From: Heliocidaris erythrogramma
Lineage: Eukaryota > Echinodermata > Echinoidea > Camarodonta > Echinometridae
Length of the DNA stretch: 64,000 nt
Assembly: GCA_025617745.1 (NCBI GenBank)
Contig: CM046871.1
Coordinates: 28,846,433-28,910,432 of the forward strand
Reading direction: 5' to 3'
Made by a program: the position numbers and the translations under genes. This document shows positions 24,705 to 36,084 of the stretch, piece by piece; the stretch's first letter is position 1; every line of letters begins with the position of its first letter. Below the pieces are notes generated by a model, which was given only the letters and a program-made list of their open reading frames with translations, was not told where the DNA came from and searched no databases.

Positions 24705-25230
24705 CAGGTCAAGTCAATACACAATTAACTATAACATATCCATACCTATATTATACCTTCGTATAACATTTTCTTAAAAACTGAAATCATATAAGCATGC
24801 CTAACGACCTGACGTTCCATACACGTACCTCTGCAGTCTGTCTTTTCATAATTACCTGCACCTTCTCTTTCTGCCCCCTGTTATTATATTTGTTATTAGT
24901 TATACTTTTATAACTTCTTATATCTTGTATATATTATGTGTTCATTATACATTTTTTCATTTTTCCCCTGGATTAAAACGTATTGAAACTAAGTTCAGGG
25001 GCTTGCCTCTTGTACAAGCTTTGCTTCTTTCTGGCAAGTCCCTCCGTTTTACACTTATTATAAGCTAAAGTGTTGTTATGTTGCTGATCCTTTTTCAAGA
25101 ATTGTGATATTTTCATGTATTCTATATGACACATGTTCGAACAACTTTGCTGTATTATATTTATTATGTAATTTTTCTTTATATTTTGTTTATGTGAAAC
25201 GGAAAAAGAATTAAAAAAAAAAAAAAAAAA
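24705..25230 (+). repeat. LINE 3' UTR and A-rich tail
   Basis: AT-rich sequence after the end of the retrotransposon reading frame, closing with an 18-A run at about 25213-25230 that probably marks the 3' end of the insertion. No further coding sequence. Confidence 0.55.
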
Positions 25231-26206
25231 TTGTATCAATATTATATTTAATATACAGTATGCTTCAGAAAAAAACAAACTCTATGAAGCAAAGGGTTAT
25301 AGTGACCAAACTAAGTTGCATTATTTATTTTACATAAAGTAGAAGTGCTTATTATGCTTTCAAATTATATCATCCATCTGCTTTATCGAGCAGCATCGTT
25401 TGAAAATGTCATATACGGATGCCGTTCAGTTCCCAGGCTTACTATGGGGATCCACCGTGCACCATCGAGCTATATATATCTTTTTAACATTTTTTTTTTC
25501 TTGTAATGCCTGAAGTGTCTTCTTAACGAATGTTTATGTTCCATTGCCAAATCGTGTCCTATGGGGTTCCAAAATCGGCCATTTTGGCGGCCATCTTGGA
25601 TTTTTGATGAAATTTCGTATTTAGCATCTTTAGAAAGACATCATGCAAGAAATAACAAAACAGCTTTTCTGAATAAAATATATGTATAAAGAATCGAGAT
25701 AGAGAGTTATTTCTGTGATTCGAGTAACCTGGATTCCACAGAATATCAACAAAGTGTGAAAAAGGGTGTTAAAATTTGTTTTTTTAAGCATTATAGGAAC
25801 CAAAACGACCTTCTAATTTTTGATGAAATATGTAGAGAGTTGTATAATTGTGATTTCCATGCATAAATTTGCTAATATATCGTAAAAGTGTACCATGCAG
25901 TGTGGTCAGCTTATATAGTGACACCCCTCAGATTAGGAATTTACGCTTTTTTCATTCACAATCGAGGCCCATCGGCTATTGTGTGCGAAACCCCATAGGC
26001 CTAGAAGCGGCACAGTTCTACAAACATGATTGGCAATTAAAGATTTATTTTTTATTTATTTATTTTAATTTTATTTCAACACGGTAATAAACATGTTTCA
26101 GCCAATGGCTGTTGTTCGACATGTCCGTGCATATATACAATTAAAAAGCATTGCACGATACAACAATTTAATATAGAAATACATACAAACATATGAAATC
26201 ATCAAA
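25231..26206. other. Intergenic, no gene seen
   Basis: AT-rich. The block at 26050-26200 (TTTATTTATTTATTTT, then CACGGTAATAAACATGTTTC) looks like the end of a retroposed repeat in minus orientation. Nothing coding. Confidence 0.4.
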
Positions 26207-26783
26207 ATAGTAATATAAATAAATATATAAACAAAATTACGATTAAAAACACAACAAATTATCATACAAATGGTAAATCAAAACAGTAGACAAAATAAAT
26301 AGATTATAGGTTCTGCTATCGGTCTATACATGTATATATAAATTTATAGATTTCTTTGCTCTCTGTGATGGTCAGGCTTGACTCCCCTTCTTAACTATCT
26401 AGGGTGCTCCATTTACATCTCAAGAAGTATAGGGGGATGCAGTCTATCATGTGGACAAAGTGTAGAGTTCAGATGAAGAAGGGGCTGCTGGTACCTTACA
26501 AAGTATACATTAATCAAGAAGTTGTCTAAAGGACAAAGGGAGATTATAAACAAAAGGGAGATTATGAACAATTGGTGTATTATGACGAAGAATTAAATAA
26601 CATCATAAAATATGGGAGTGTGGGAACGGGAGTTGGAGGGGGCTTGTATTGAAAACTATTACATAACAATATATATATATTTAGATAGAGTACCCGGCCT
26701 GGGACCTAAAATCATACAATGGCAACGAGCACTACGTGTATAAAACATATATATGTTGTAGCACAAGCGACACACACGCTTAC

Positions 26784-27512
26784 TGTACTATCACACCGGG
26801 CTTCCCGACCGTGCCACGACAGTCCCGACTCAAAAATATGGAAAATCGGGTGAAAAGTCGTGGCCAAGTCGGGAAGGTCGTGGCGTGATCGGGGTTAGTC
26901 GTGGCATGTTCGTGAGGGTCGGGAACGGTCGGGAGGGCTGTCACGACTTTTTAGGTCGGAGCTTAATAATCGGGAAACTCTCACGATTCTAAGAAATCGT
27001 GGCTATAACGTCGTGAGGACGTGGCGCGGTCGGGATAGTCGGGGCACAGTCTTGGCTCAGTCGTGGTGCAGTCGGATTGGTCGTGGCCCAGTCAAAATGA
27101 AAGTGAGGTCTGCTTGCAAATCGGCTGTATTTATAGGTCTTGGCGCGGACGTGGTAGAGAAGGTGATAGATCGGGGCTGTGGCGTGGCTCAGTCGTGGCG
27201 CAATCGGATAGATCGTGGCGCTGTCTTGGCGAGAACGTGGCACAAACGGGTACTGTCGGGACTCAGTCGTGAGAGTCGTGGGTATAATCGGGGTGCTGTC
27301 GTGGCTGGTACATGGCTGGATCGAGACTGTCGGGAATCAGTCGTGGCACAATCGGGGAGAGTCGTGGCAGCAACGGGAATGCATAATTTTTTAACCGGGA
27401 TTCGGGTATTTTTACACGATTGTACCCCGACTCATACAAATGTTTCAAAAATTATAGAATCGGCGTTGTCGGGACGGTCGTAGCAGTCGTGGAGTTTGGT
27501 GTGATAGGGGCT
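26784..27512. mobile_element. 729-bp insert with TIRs and GTCGTGGC repeats
   Basis: It is absent from duplicate copy 2, where CGCTTAC runs straight into TTCCAGCG (29211-29220). Near the ends CTATCACACC and GGTGTGATAG form inverted repeats. TTAC is present on both sides (26780-26783, 27513-27516), read as a 4-bp target duplication, though 3 bp (TTA) is also possible. The interior is an irregular array of TCGTGGC and GTCGGGA motifs. ORFs in both directions are repeat-derived. Superfamily unknown. Confidence 0.75.
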
Positions 27513-28367
27513 TTACTTCCAGCGAAGCGCAGAGCTTGATGTTCGGGGAGCCCGCCGTCAGGATTGAAGGGTCCTATATAGCGTATAGCACATTGTTTTC
27601 TTTCAAATATTTAAACTAAATTTCACCAGAAATCATGGATGAAATATCAAATAATCATGACTGTTCTACAGACCACCTGTATAGTTGTACTTGTTCAACT
27701 TTAGTTATTATCAGTATTATCATTATTATTACTACTATTATTAGTTTATTATTATTATCATTATTAGTAGTAGTATTATCATTATTATTACTAGTATTAT
27801 CATTATTATTATTATTATTATTATCATCATTATCATCATCATTATTATTATTATTACTTATTAATATCGAGAGAGATTGCAGAAGACCTATATAGCATCA
27901 TTATGGTAGATGAGAGATGTATTACATGTACTAGTCTTGAGCTAGCAAGTGCTGTAATCGAAGTAAACCACAAGGGATATAATAATTTCAAACAAGCAGA
28001 GCACATTAAATTATGTGCAACGTATCCAAGCATTTCGCTCTCCTAAATTACATTGAATAATTAATAGCCAGGAAATCATATTAGAGTAGATTTGGGCTGA
28101 TACTATTGTTATATACAGCGTATGGTCTCAGAGTCCATTGTAGTTGCTCTCGATACATTACAATCATACGGCCGCGTTAATTGACTCAGACAAGTGAAAT
28201 GTTCATTTCGCTCGAGTTACACATTCTCAAAATTCGGTCACAACCAATGAAAGCTTTAAGGTACGGTATTTAATCCTAATGCCTTTTGTTTGTTAAATAT
28301 GAATTAGGCATCTCCATTAGTTGCCCTCGATACATTACAATCATAAGAGTTCATTTATTCAAATTAA

Positions 28368-28412
<45 letters not shown>

Positions 28413-28415
<3 letters not shown>

Positions 28416-28627
28416 TGGCGGATCCAGGGCCCGTACCCCCCCCCCCCCCCCTATTGAAGAAAAGTATGCATTTGGGCCATAAAGGACCCGCCCTTTTGTC
28501 GACTGTGCCCCCTCCCCTTTTTTTTTTGCTTGTCAGAGAATTATGGAGGGAAACTGGACCCCCATAACCCCCCCCCCCCCCCCCCCCCCCCCCCACTGAG
28601 CGAATTTCGGAGGTCTGGCGAAAAAAA
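28413..28627 (+). repeat. 'GTGGCGGATCC' poly-C element in duplication copy 1
   Basis: It starts CAGTGGCGGATCCAGGGCCC directly after a TA microsatellite. It includes GAAGAAAAGTATGCATTTGG, GGACCGCCCTTTTGTCGAC and two long C runs, and breaks off at the duplication junction. Family relatives lie at 30119, 40286 and 53688. Confidence 0.7.
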
Positions 28628-28639
28628 AAATGTTGACAT

Positions 28640-30073
28640 ATAGTAATATAAATAAATATATAAACAAAATTACGATTAAAAACACAACAAATTATCATAC
28701 AAATGGTAAATCAAAACAGTAGACAAAATAAATAGATTATAGGTTCTGCTATCGGTCTATACATGTATATATAAATTTATAGATTTCTTTGCTCTCTGTG
28801 ATGGTCAGGCTTGACTCCCCTTCTTAACTATCTAGGGTGCTCCATTTACATCTCAAGAAGTATAGGGGGATGCAGTCTATCATGTGGACAAAGTGTAGAG
28901 TTCAGATGAAGAAGGGGCTGCTGGTACCTTACAAAGTATACATTAATCAAGAAGTTGTCTAAAGGACAAAGGGAGATTATAAACAAAAGGGAGATTATGA
29001 ACAATTGGTGTATTATGACGAAGAATTAAATAACATCATAAAATATGGGAGTGTGGGAACGGGAGTTGGAGGGGGCTTGTATTGAAAACTATTACATAAC
29101 AATATATATATATTTAGATAGAGTACCCGGCCTGGGACCTAAAATCATACAATGGCAACGAGCACTACGTGTATAAAACATATATATGTTGTAGCACAAG
29201 CGACACACACGCTTACTTCCAGCGAAGCGCAGAGCTTGATGTTCGGGGAGCCCGCCGTCGGGATTGAAGGGTCCTATATAGCGTATAGCACATTGTTTTC
29301 TTTCAAATATTTAAACTAAATTTCACCAGAAATCATGGATGAAATATCAAATAATCATGACTGTTCTACAGACCACCTGTATAGTTGTACTTGTTCAACT
29401 TTAGTTATTATCAGTATTATCATTATTATTACTACTATTATTAGTTTATTATTATTATCATTATTAGTAGTAGTATTATCATTATTATTATTACTAGTAT
29501 TATCATTATTATTATTATTATTATTATTATCATCATTATCATCATCATTATTATTATTATTACTTATTAATATCGAGAGAGATTGCAGAAGACCTATATA
29601 GCATCATTATGGTAGATGAGAGATGTATTACATGTACTAGTCTTGAGCTAGCAAGTGCGGTAATCGAAGTAAACCACAAGGGATATAATAATTTCAAACA
29701 AGCAGAGCACATTAAATTATGTGCAACGTATCCAAGCATTTCGCTCTCCTAAATTACATTGAATAATTAATAGCCAGGAAATCATATTAGAGTAGATTTG
29801 GGCTGATACTATTGTTATATACAGCGTATGGTCTCAGAGTCCATTGTAGTTGCTCTCGATACATTACAATCATACGGCCGCGTTAATTGACTCAGACAAG
29901 TGAAATGTTCATTTCGCTCGAGTTACACATTCTCAAAATTCGGTCACAACCAATGAAAGCTTTAAGGTACGGTATTTAATCCTAATGCCTTTTGTTTGTT
30001 AAATATGAATTAGGCATCTCCATTAGTTGCCCTCGATACATTACAATCATAAGAGTTCATTTATTCAAATGAA

Positions 30074-30121
<48 letters not shown>

Positions 30122-30340
30122 TGGCGGATCCAGGGCCCGTACCCCCCCCCCCCCCCTATTGAAGAAAAGTATGCATTTGGGCCATAAAGGACCCGCCCTT
30201 TTGTCGACTGTGCCCCCTCCCCTTTTTTTTTTTTTGCTTGTCAGAGAATTATGGAGGGAAACTGGACCCCCATAACCCCCCCCCCCCCCCCCCACTGAGC
30301 GACTTTTCGAGAAACTGGCAAGACCAAAAATATACGGGTC
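28640..30340 (+). repeat. Tandem duplication, copy 2 (empty site)
   Basis: The second copy of the 1.7-kb unit, joined to copy 1 inside the poly-C element. It lacks the 729-bp insert and so records the pre-insertion sequence. The microsatellites are slightly different in length from copy 1. Confidence 0.88.
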
Positions 30341-30424
30341 TACCTTTTCCAAAAGTTGACAAACCTGCATTTGTGTGCCCCCCCCCCCCCCCCCCCTTAT
30401 ACTATAACCTGGATATCCCTGGCA
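30119..30424 (+). repeat. 'GTGGCGGATCC' poly-C element, fuller copy
   Basis: The same start as 28413, but it continues through ACTGAGCGACTTTTCGAGAA, TACGGGTCTACCTTTTCC and GTTGACAAACCTGCATTTG to a third C run. It ends against the inverted-repeat element that starts at 30432. Confidence 0.65.
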
Positions 30425-30831
30425 GGATGGACCCTGATAGCAGAAAGTGTTAAAAATGACGTGATATTTACGTCGTGGTTTTCGTCTTTTTTACGTCCTG
30501 TAATTACGTCAATAAGACGACAACTTGCACCAACGGAAGACGTCAAGAGGACGTCTTATTTTGACGTCATCTCTACGTCTTGTACACTGTAAAAACTAAA
30601 GTGCTACTTTTAGGGGAATGTATAGTGACTGCACCTGAAATTCTGTTTATAGCACTTGTAGTGTGCTAATTTACCAGCAAAAAATAATGTGACCGTGGCG
30701 AGCCCCGAACCAGGCTCCGCTGATTGAGAGGCGCTGACGTTACCGATGGACTAACGAATGCTTCTTGCAATCCAGTTTAGTCATGGGAGTCAAGTAGATA
30801 ACATGAACTATGTGGTGTCGTAAATTCACTA

Positions 30832-33103
30832 ACTAGAAAGGCCGTCAAAGCTAAGGCGGCAGACCCACGCCTTTAATAGCGGCGCTATTATTCTCGAAAC
30901 TGCAGAAATAAATATATTTTTACTGGTTGGTTCCCCTGTCATGTATAAAAAAAAGTAAACCCAATATAGGTTTTGTTTTGTTGCGATTATTTTTGTAAGC
31001 AGTAGCCATTCAAAGGGGATAACAAGAGGCACATCTCCCCCCCCCCCCCCCCCCTCAAATAAATTTTGCCATATCCAGGTCATAACTTTGTGTGTCCCCA
31101 CCCTTGAAAACATTCTTCTGAAAAAGATATATTATTGAAACATCCCTCCCCTAAAAGTAATTGATTAGACATGTCAGAGAGCGTGGCGTGGTGAGGAAAA
31201 AAAATGTTAGCAATTTGTATTCAGTGTTCAGTCATGTCAGTGTTAGTAAATGTATTCATGTTCTATCTTTACATTGCAATTGGGGTTGTTGTTGTTTTTT
31301 CATCGGGCTTGGATAAAATAAATATGACGACAAAATAAGTTGGATCTCGACTTCAAAATGACATGCATGCGAGGCACAGAGCTTACTCACTCAGCTCATT
31401 AGTCACCACCCATCAACAAAGTCAAAGTGTATACTGGCGTACATTCGGGGAACCTCAGCCACCAAATTTTGCAAATCCACACGAATTAAAAAAAAAAATA
31501 CATACAGTTTTTGTATATATTTTACAACTACGAAATCCACTCAAACATTTATGAGTTATAAAAACAAACTCAAATCTCAAATGACAGGACCGTAATAACC
31601 CAAAGAAAAACGTTCAATCCTACTACACAGCCACAGGCACTGTACTCCCTAGACCGAATATTCTGTCTCCAGTACGTTAGCCTCTTATTTGGGTAGGGTC
31701 GGCTACTACTTGGAGACAGAAGCCGGCCTATCACTTTGCTGTGCAAAATTTGTCTATGGCGTTGTGACGTTCTAGTCTTGTACAAGGCAAAATGATTATG
31801 AAGGAAAAAATACGATAAATTCATTACGAACTCGTGCACATTGATTTCAAAACGGTTATTTCTTTAACACTAAATATGTTTTTTTAGGAGCATTAAATGG
31901 ATCATAAAGTCAAATTGGTATGTTGAACAGATTAAGTATATGAATTAGAGCCTAGGCCTTATGATTATTTTTAAAAAAATACAGAGAAAAAATGATTTTT
32001 TCCTACTGTTCCAGCAGGCACAACGCCATAGACAAATTTTGCACAGCAAAGTGATAGGCCGGCTTCTGTCTCCAAGTAGTAGCCGACCCTACCCAAATAA
32101 GAGGCTAACGTACTGGAGACAGAATATTCGGTCTATGTACTCCCTAGCCCGACCAGACGCCGTCGCTTCGCGACAGCGCTGTGTATATATAGCCTACCGT
32201 ACTCTCACAACCACACAGCCCATTCACAGCACACGCGAACACTCGCGAGTGCGATAGACTCACTCATGTCGAACGAACTCACCAGATTTTCACCGAAAAC
32301 AATTAAAATCATGTACTACACGTCCACCAGGATAAAATAAATCACAAAAACTTCCACAACAAAGTGGAAAAACCAGGGAAAATAAACAGAAATGCACAGA
32401 AGATAAGAAATAGAGGAGAAATTAGACGTGCTAGGCCTAGGGTAGCCTGAATCTAAATGAAGTTGTAGATAATAAAAGGTATCGCGCGCGATAGCCGCTT
32501 TCGATTTCGCAGTACAGTTCAAGCGCGCGAAAAATCCCTTGTTGCTGGGATACGTTGGCAGGGAACAATAGATATGAATATTCATTGCAGGCTCGTACGG
32601 ATTTGAAGTGAAATGGCAAATAATGGGTCTTCTAAAATTCATAAACCTGAAATAGATTTTTGGTGAGACGAAGTAATGAGTGTTTTGATTGGCCAAAATA
32701 TTTCTGCATCGGCAGGCGAAGTTTGGGGTCATCAAACTTTCTAGTTTCTTTCCTGTCACTATCCGAACTGAAGTTCCTATACTTTACTACAGGGTCAAAA
32801 CTTCAAGGTCACACAGAATTTGCAGGGGTCAACCAATCATTACCAAAATCTAATCGATTCTTTCCTGTCACTTTCTGAACATTCCCTGAAAATTTGGTGC
32901 AAATCCGTTCAACCGTTCTCTCGTTATCTTGTATACACAAACAAACACACAAACAAACAAACAAACAAACAAACATACGGAGCCCTTTACATAACCCTGC
33001 CGATTTCATCGGCGTGATGGGTAAATACGGAGCCCTTTACATAACCCTGCCGATTTCATCGGCGTGATGGGTAATAACCCTGCCGATTTCATCGGCGTGA
33101 TGG
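30832..33103. mobile_element. Composite insertion in copy 1, ending in an RTE-like tail
   Basis: This is the sequence between TTCACTA (30831) and GTAACAATATG (33104), which are contiguous at 42329-42341 in the intact copy. It contains the hairpin element at 31653-32135 and ends with an RTE-LINE-like 3' end. Whether it arrived in one step is not clear, and the left boundary family is unknown. Confidence 0.5.
31653..32135. mobile_element. Hairpin element with 117-bp perfect arms
   Basis: 31650-31766 and 32019-32135 are perfect reverse complements separated by about 250 bp. The direct repeat TGTACTCCCTAG lies at 31641-31652 and 32136-32147, a probable 12-bp target duplication. The arm start TAGACCGAATATTCTGTCTC recurs in the small hairpin at 34334-34398, so this is a family. 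The spacer has no gene. Confidence 0.75.
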
Positions 33104-33106
33104 GTA
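32700..33106 (+). repeat. RTE-like LINE 3' end with tandem tail units
   Basis: AAAATTTGGTGCAAATCCG, TTCAACCGTTCTCTCGTTAT and an ACAAACAAAC array, then three tail units containing ATAACCCTGCCGATTTCATC and GGCGTGATGGGTAA (two of about 49 bp and one shorter, 32975-33106). RTE-clade LINEs commonly end in a TTYA..GTT..ACAAAC block with short tandem tails. The element is severely 5'-truncated. Confidence 0.6.
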
Positions 33107-34333
33107 ACAATATGATCTGCTCTAAATCGTACAATGTGAGTTAAGGCGGATTCACACCGAACACGACAAACGACAAACGACACGACACCACGATATGAAC
33201 GATTTTCTGAAAAATCGCTCTAATGCAAACCCTATGGCACCGTGCACACTGTCACGTCATCTTTCGAAACGTCGTACACGACGTTTTTAGGGGTTTTTAG
33301 TCGTTTCAGAAAATCGCTCAGCGAGCGATTTTCCCAGCACGACAAAACGACATTTTGGCCACCAACCAATTAGCGTGGAGGATTCGAAGTGACGTCACAT
33401 TTATCCCCAGCTAGTTGATTTATAGCAGAAACTTTTCATTTCTGCAGATCAAATCTCTATAGGGTTTTACGTGTAAATTAGTTTATCGCACCGCACAAAA
33501 AGTACCATAGAGCTATAGGCCTACACAAAATTGCCTGCATGATTAATCTTTGGCTTTGCATGGTTGAAAGGTTGCTGAAATTTTTTTTTATCTACGGTAA
33601 GTAAGACTAATACTATTAATTATTATAATTAGATGAGAGGTTCTATAGATTTAATGTTTGACCAACTTAACAAAGGCCAATGTTTGACCAACTTTACAAA
33701 GTCAAGACCAAAACTAACGTTAACATAATATAATAACTGTACTGCGGACTGAATGATGGCTAAACCTAACTTTTATACTTAGCCCTAGCCTAGGCTACGG
33801 TTATGAGCAACTTAAATATGACTTAGTATAGCTAGATCCCTGACCCTGGCTCCAGATCCGGAGGGGGGGGGGACTCATTTTTTTTGTTCAGACGGGGGTG
33901 TGGCGCAGCCGCCCTCGAAACGGGTGTCTGTTAAGTATTAAGGAACGGAATTAAACTTAAAGGGCAAAATACAGTGTGGCCAGCGAAAAAATACTATTCT
34001 GCTAGGCCTAGGCCTAGGGAAAATCAAAATATTTTACTCAAAAATTTGGGGGGTGTATTCCTAGTATCTTACTCAAACATTCTCTGACAAGCAAAAAAAA
34101 AAACCACAAAAACAACAAAACACCAGAATTATGCTAGATTTTTTTAAATTATGCCTAGCATAAAATGCTAGATGCTAAAGCTTTCAAAATTCTGCCAGAA
34201 AGCAGAACTCTGCTAACCATACACAGCGCTGTCGCACGCGGCGTCTGGTCGGGCTAAATTCTGCCAGTCTGGCAACCTTGAAAATACAGAGTGTTGGGAA
34301 CTACGGAACCAGGTCCAGGCCCACTAACTTTGT

Positions 34334-34398
34334 TAGACCGAACATTCTGTCTCTCGTTCGTTAGCTCTCGAAGAACGAGAGACAGAATTTTCGGTCTA
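34334..34398. repeat. Mini-hairpin of the TAGACCGAA family
   Basis: TAGACCGAACATTCTGTCTC and its mirror (one mismatch), about 28-bp arms with a short loop. The motif CAGGCCCAC lies on both sides, possibly a 9-bp duplication. Confidence 0.55.
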
Positions 34399-34532
34399 CA
34401 GGCCCACCAGCCGAGTGAAAAATTTGGTCTTGGGAACTGCATAGAAATTGCAATGTCTTGGGAACTGACAACCTTTATTTTAGGTCGTCCGTATGAGTAC
34501 TACTATAGTAAGTTACAGCGGGTCGTCAAAGC

Positions 34533-34606
34533 GGCACATAGCTATAGGGTCTACCCGTCTGTCTAGTATATTGAGTCCCCCCCCCCCCCCCCCCATGATC
34601 TAGATC
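34533..34606 (+). repeat. Poly-C block also found inside the CR1 LINE
   Basis: GCACATAGCTATAGGGTCTA followed by CCCGTCTGTCT, a C17 run and ATGATCTAGATCT. The same ~75-bp block, with few changes, occurs at 35641-35720. Confidence 0.7.
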
Positions 34607-35541
34607 TAACTTAAATCTACTTAACTAGATCTAACGTAGATCTGTTAGATGTAACTGTCTATCGTTTAGGCCTAGACCTAGATCTAATTTCTAACAACAG
34701 GTAAACTCCAGCCTGGTCCGATCGAGGACCAGTCCAGGTCCAGGAGTCCAGACAGTGTATCTGGCTGGCCTGGCAAGCGGAGGTGGCATGGTCTGGATAT
34801 GACTATCATGACTAGTTCTAGTGTCTATAGACAGAGAGAGAGGGGCTCCCCCTCCCCCAAACAAAAACAAAAACAAAAAACAAAAAACACTGCGCTGGCT
34901 GCAAATTTTGAACCTGTCACTGACTTTTTTTTAGAGTCTAGAGCCTAGCCCTAGACCATCTACTTTACATTAACTTTAGCCTATTGTTTATGTTAGTTCT
35001 TTATAATGAAGAGCCTAATTTTTTTATTTTTTTTGGGGGGGGGCGGGCTTGTAAGCTGGCAATACGATTCTGATACGATTCTGACCCCAAATCTTGAATT
35101 ACAATCCAGAGATCAGACAAGAGGACATACTAGTAGTAGAAAATTGTTTTCTGGTGCAGGCGATTCGTAATCGTACGCTTAATGGGCTCATTTTTCCAGC
35201 ACCTATCCAAAGCTAGGCATACTTCAAAACTGTGCACACTTGGGGCAGTAATGGTGTCGTTGGAAAGATTATTCCATGGTTTACGTATTCGTACATAGAA
35301 TTTTTTTTTGTATCTCTGAGTTTTAAACTTAGAGACATTTCTCTTATTTGTACTACCTAGGGATACCTAGCCCTAGGGAAGATACTGAACATTTCCCAAA
35401 GCATGTATATGTTTCTTAAGGTGGGGGCTCCACACAGCATGAGCGTACGTATTTGGGGACGAACAAGCGATTTGTACAAGACTGAGTGAAAAATTATCCT
35501 TATCTAAATAAACAAAGGTTCGTCTGATTAAATTCATTAGT

Positions 35542-35822
35542 CTATTTGCCTTATTGATATTTGTATGTAAATATTCTTCAAAGTTTAGCTTATCATCAAT
35601 CACCACTCCCAAATCTCTCTCAGATGACACTTGCTTAAGGGCACATAGCTATAGGGTCTACCCGTCTGTCTGGTATATTGAGTCGCCCCCCCCCCCCCCC
35701 CCCCCCCCATGATCCAGATCTATTTGCCTTATTGATCTTTGTATGTAAATATTCTTCAAAGTTTAGCTTATCATCAATCACCACTCCCAAATCTCTCTCA
35801 GATGACACTTGCTTAAGGGCAC
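35542..35822. repeat. 100-bp direct duplication bracketing a copied poly-C block
   Basis: LINE sequence from CTATTTGCCTTATTGAT to CACTTGCTTAAGGGCAC occurs twice (about 35542-35644 and 35720-35822). Between the copies is the block that also exists at 34533-34606. Confidence 0.75.
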
Positions 35823-36084
35823 TTTGCGAATTATCACTGGTCATATTAGCCTATACACATATGGACTTGCCAGGGCAGACTTGGGGTTACCAATGGCGAG
35901 AACAGTACATTTCTTAGGGTTGAATCTAAGCAACCATTTGTCAGACCAGCATTTGAGCCTATCAAGATCCCTCTGATCTGAAGGGCAATACAATCATTCT
36001 CATCTGTTGTGGACTTGAAAATCTTTGTGTCATCAGCAAATAGATATACACTACTCTCAGAAATCGTGTCAGGTAGATCATTTA

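Larger units (their letters stand above)
26207..28639 (+). repeat. Tandem duplication, copy 1 (contains 729-bp insert)
   Basis: 26207-28639 and 28640 to about 30340 are near-identical direct copies with few substitutions (for example CCGTCAGGA versus CCGTCGGGA, AGTGCTGTA versus AGTGCGGTA) plus microsatellite length changes. Copy 1 is longer because it carries the element at 26784-27512. Both copies include an ATT/ATC microsatellite whose reading frame gives a spurious 86-88-codon Leu/Ile-rich ORF (27635 and 29335), a TA repeat and a poly-C element. Confidence 0.9.

Noticed and set aside
27635-29601. Duplicated 86-88-codon ORFs, Leu/Ile-rich
   Set aside because: Mostly translation of an ATT/ATC microsatellite, duplicated with the 1.7-kb unit; they resemble membrane proteins only by composition.
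32316-32759. 147-codon minus-strand ORF
   Set aside because: No recognisable motif, lies in repeat-derived sequence and overlaps other-frame ORFs; not supported as a gene.
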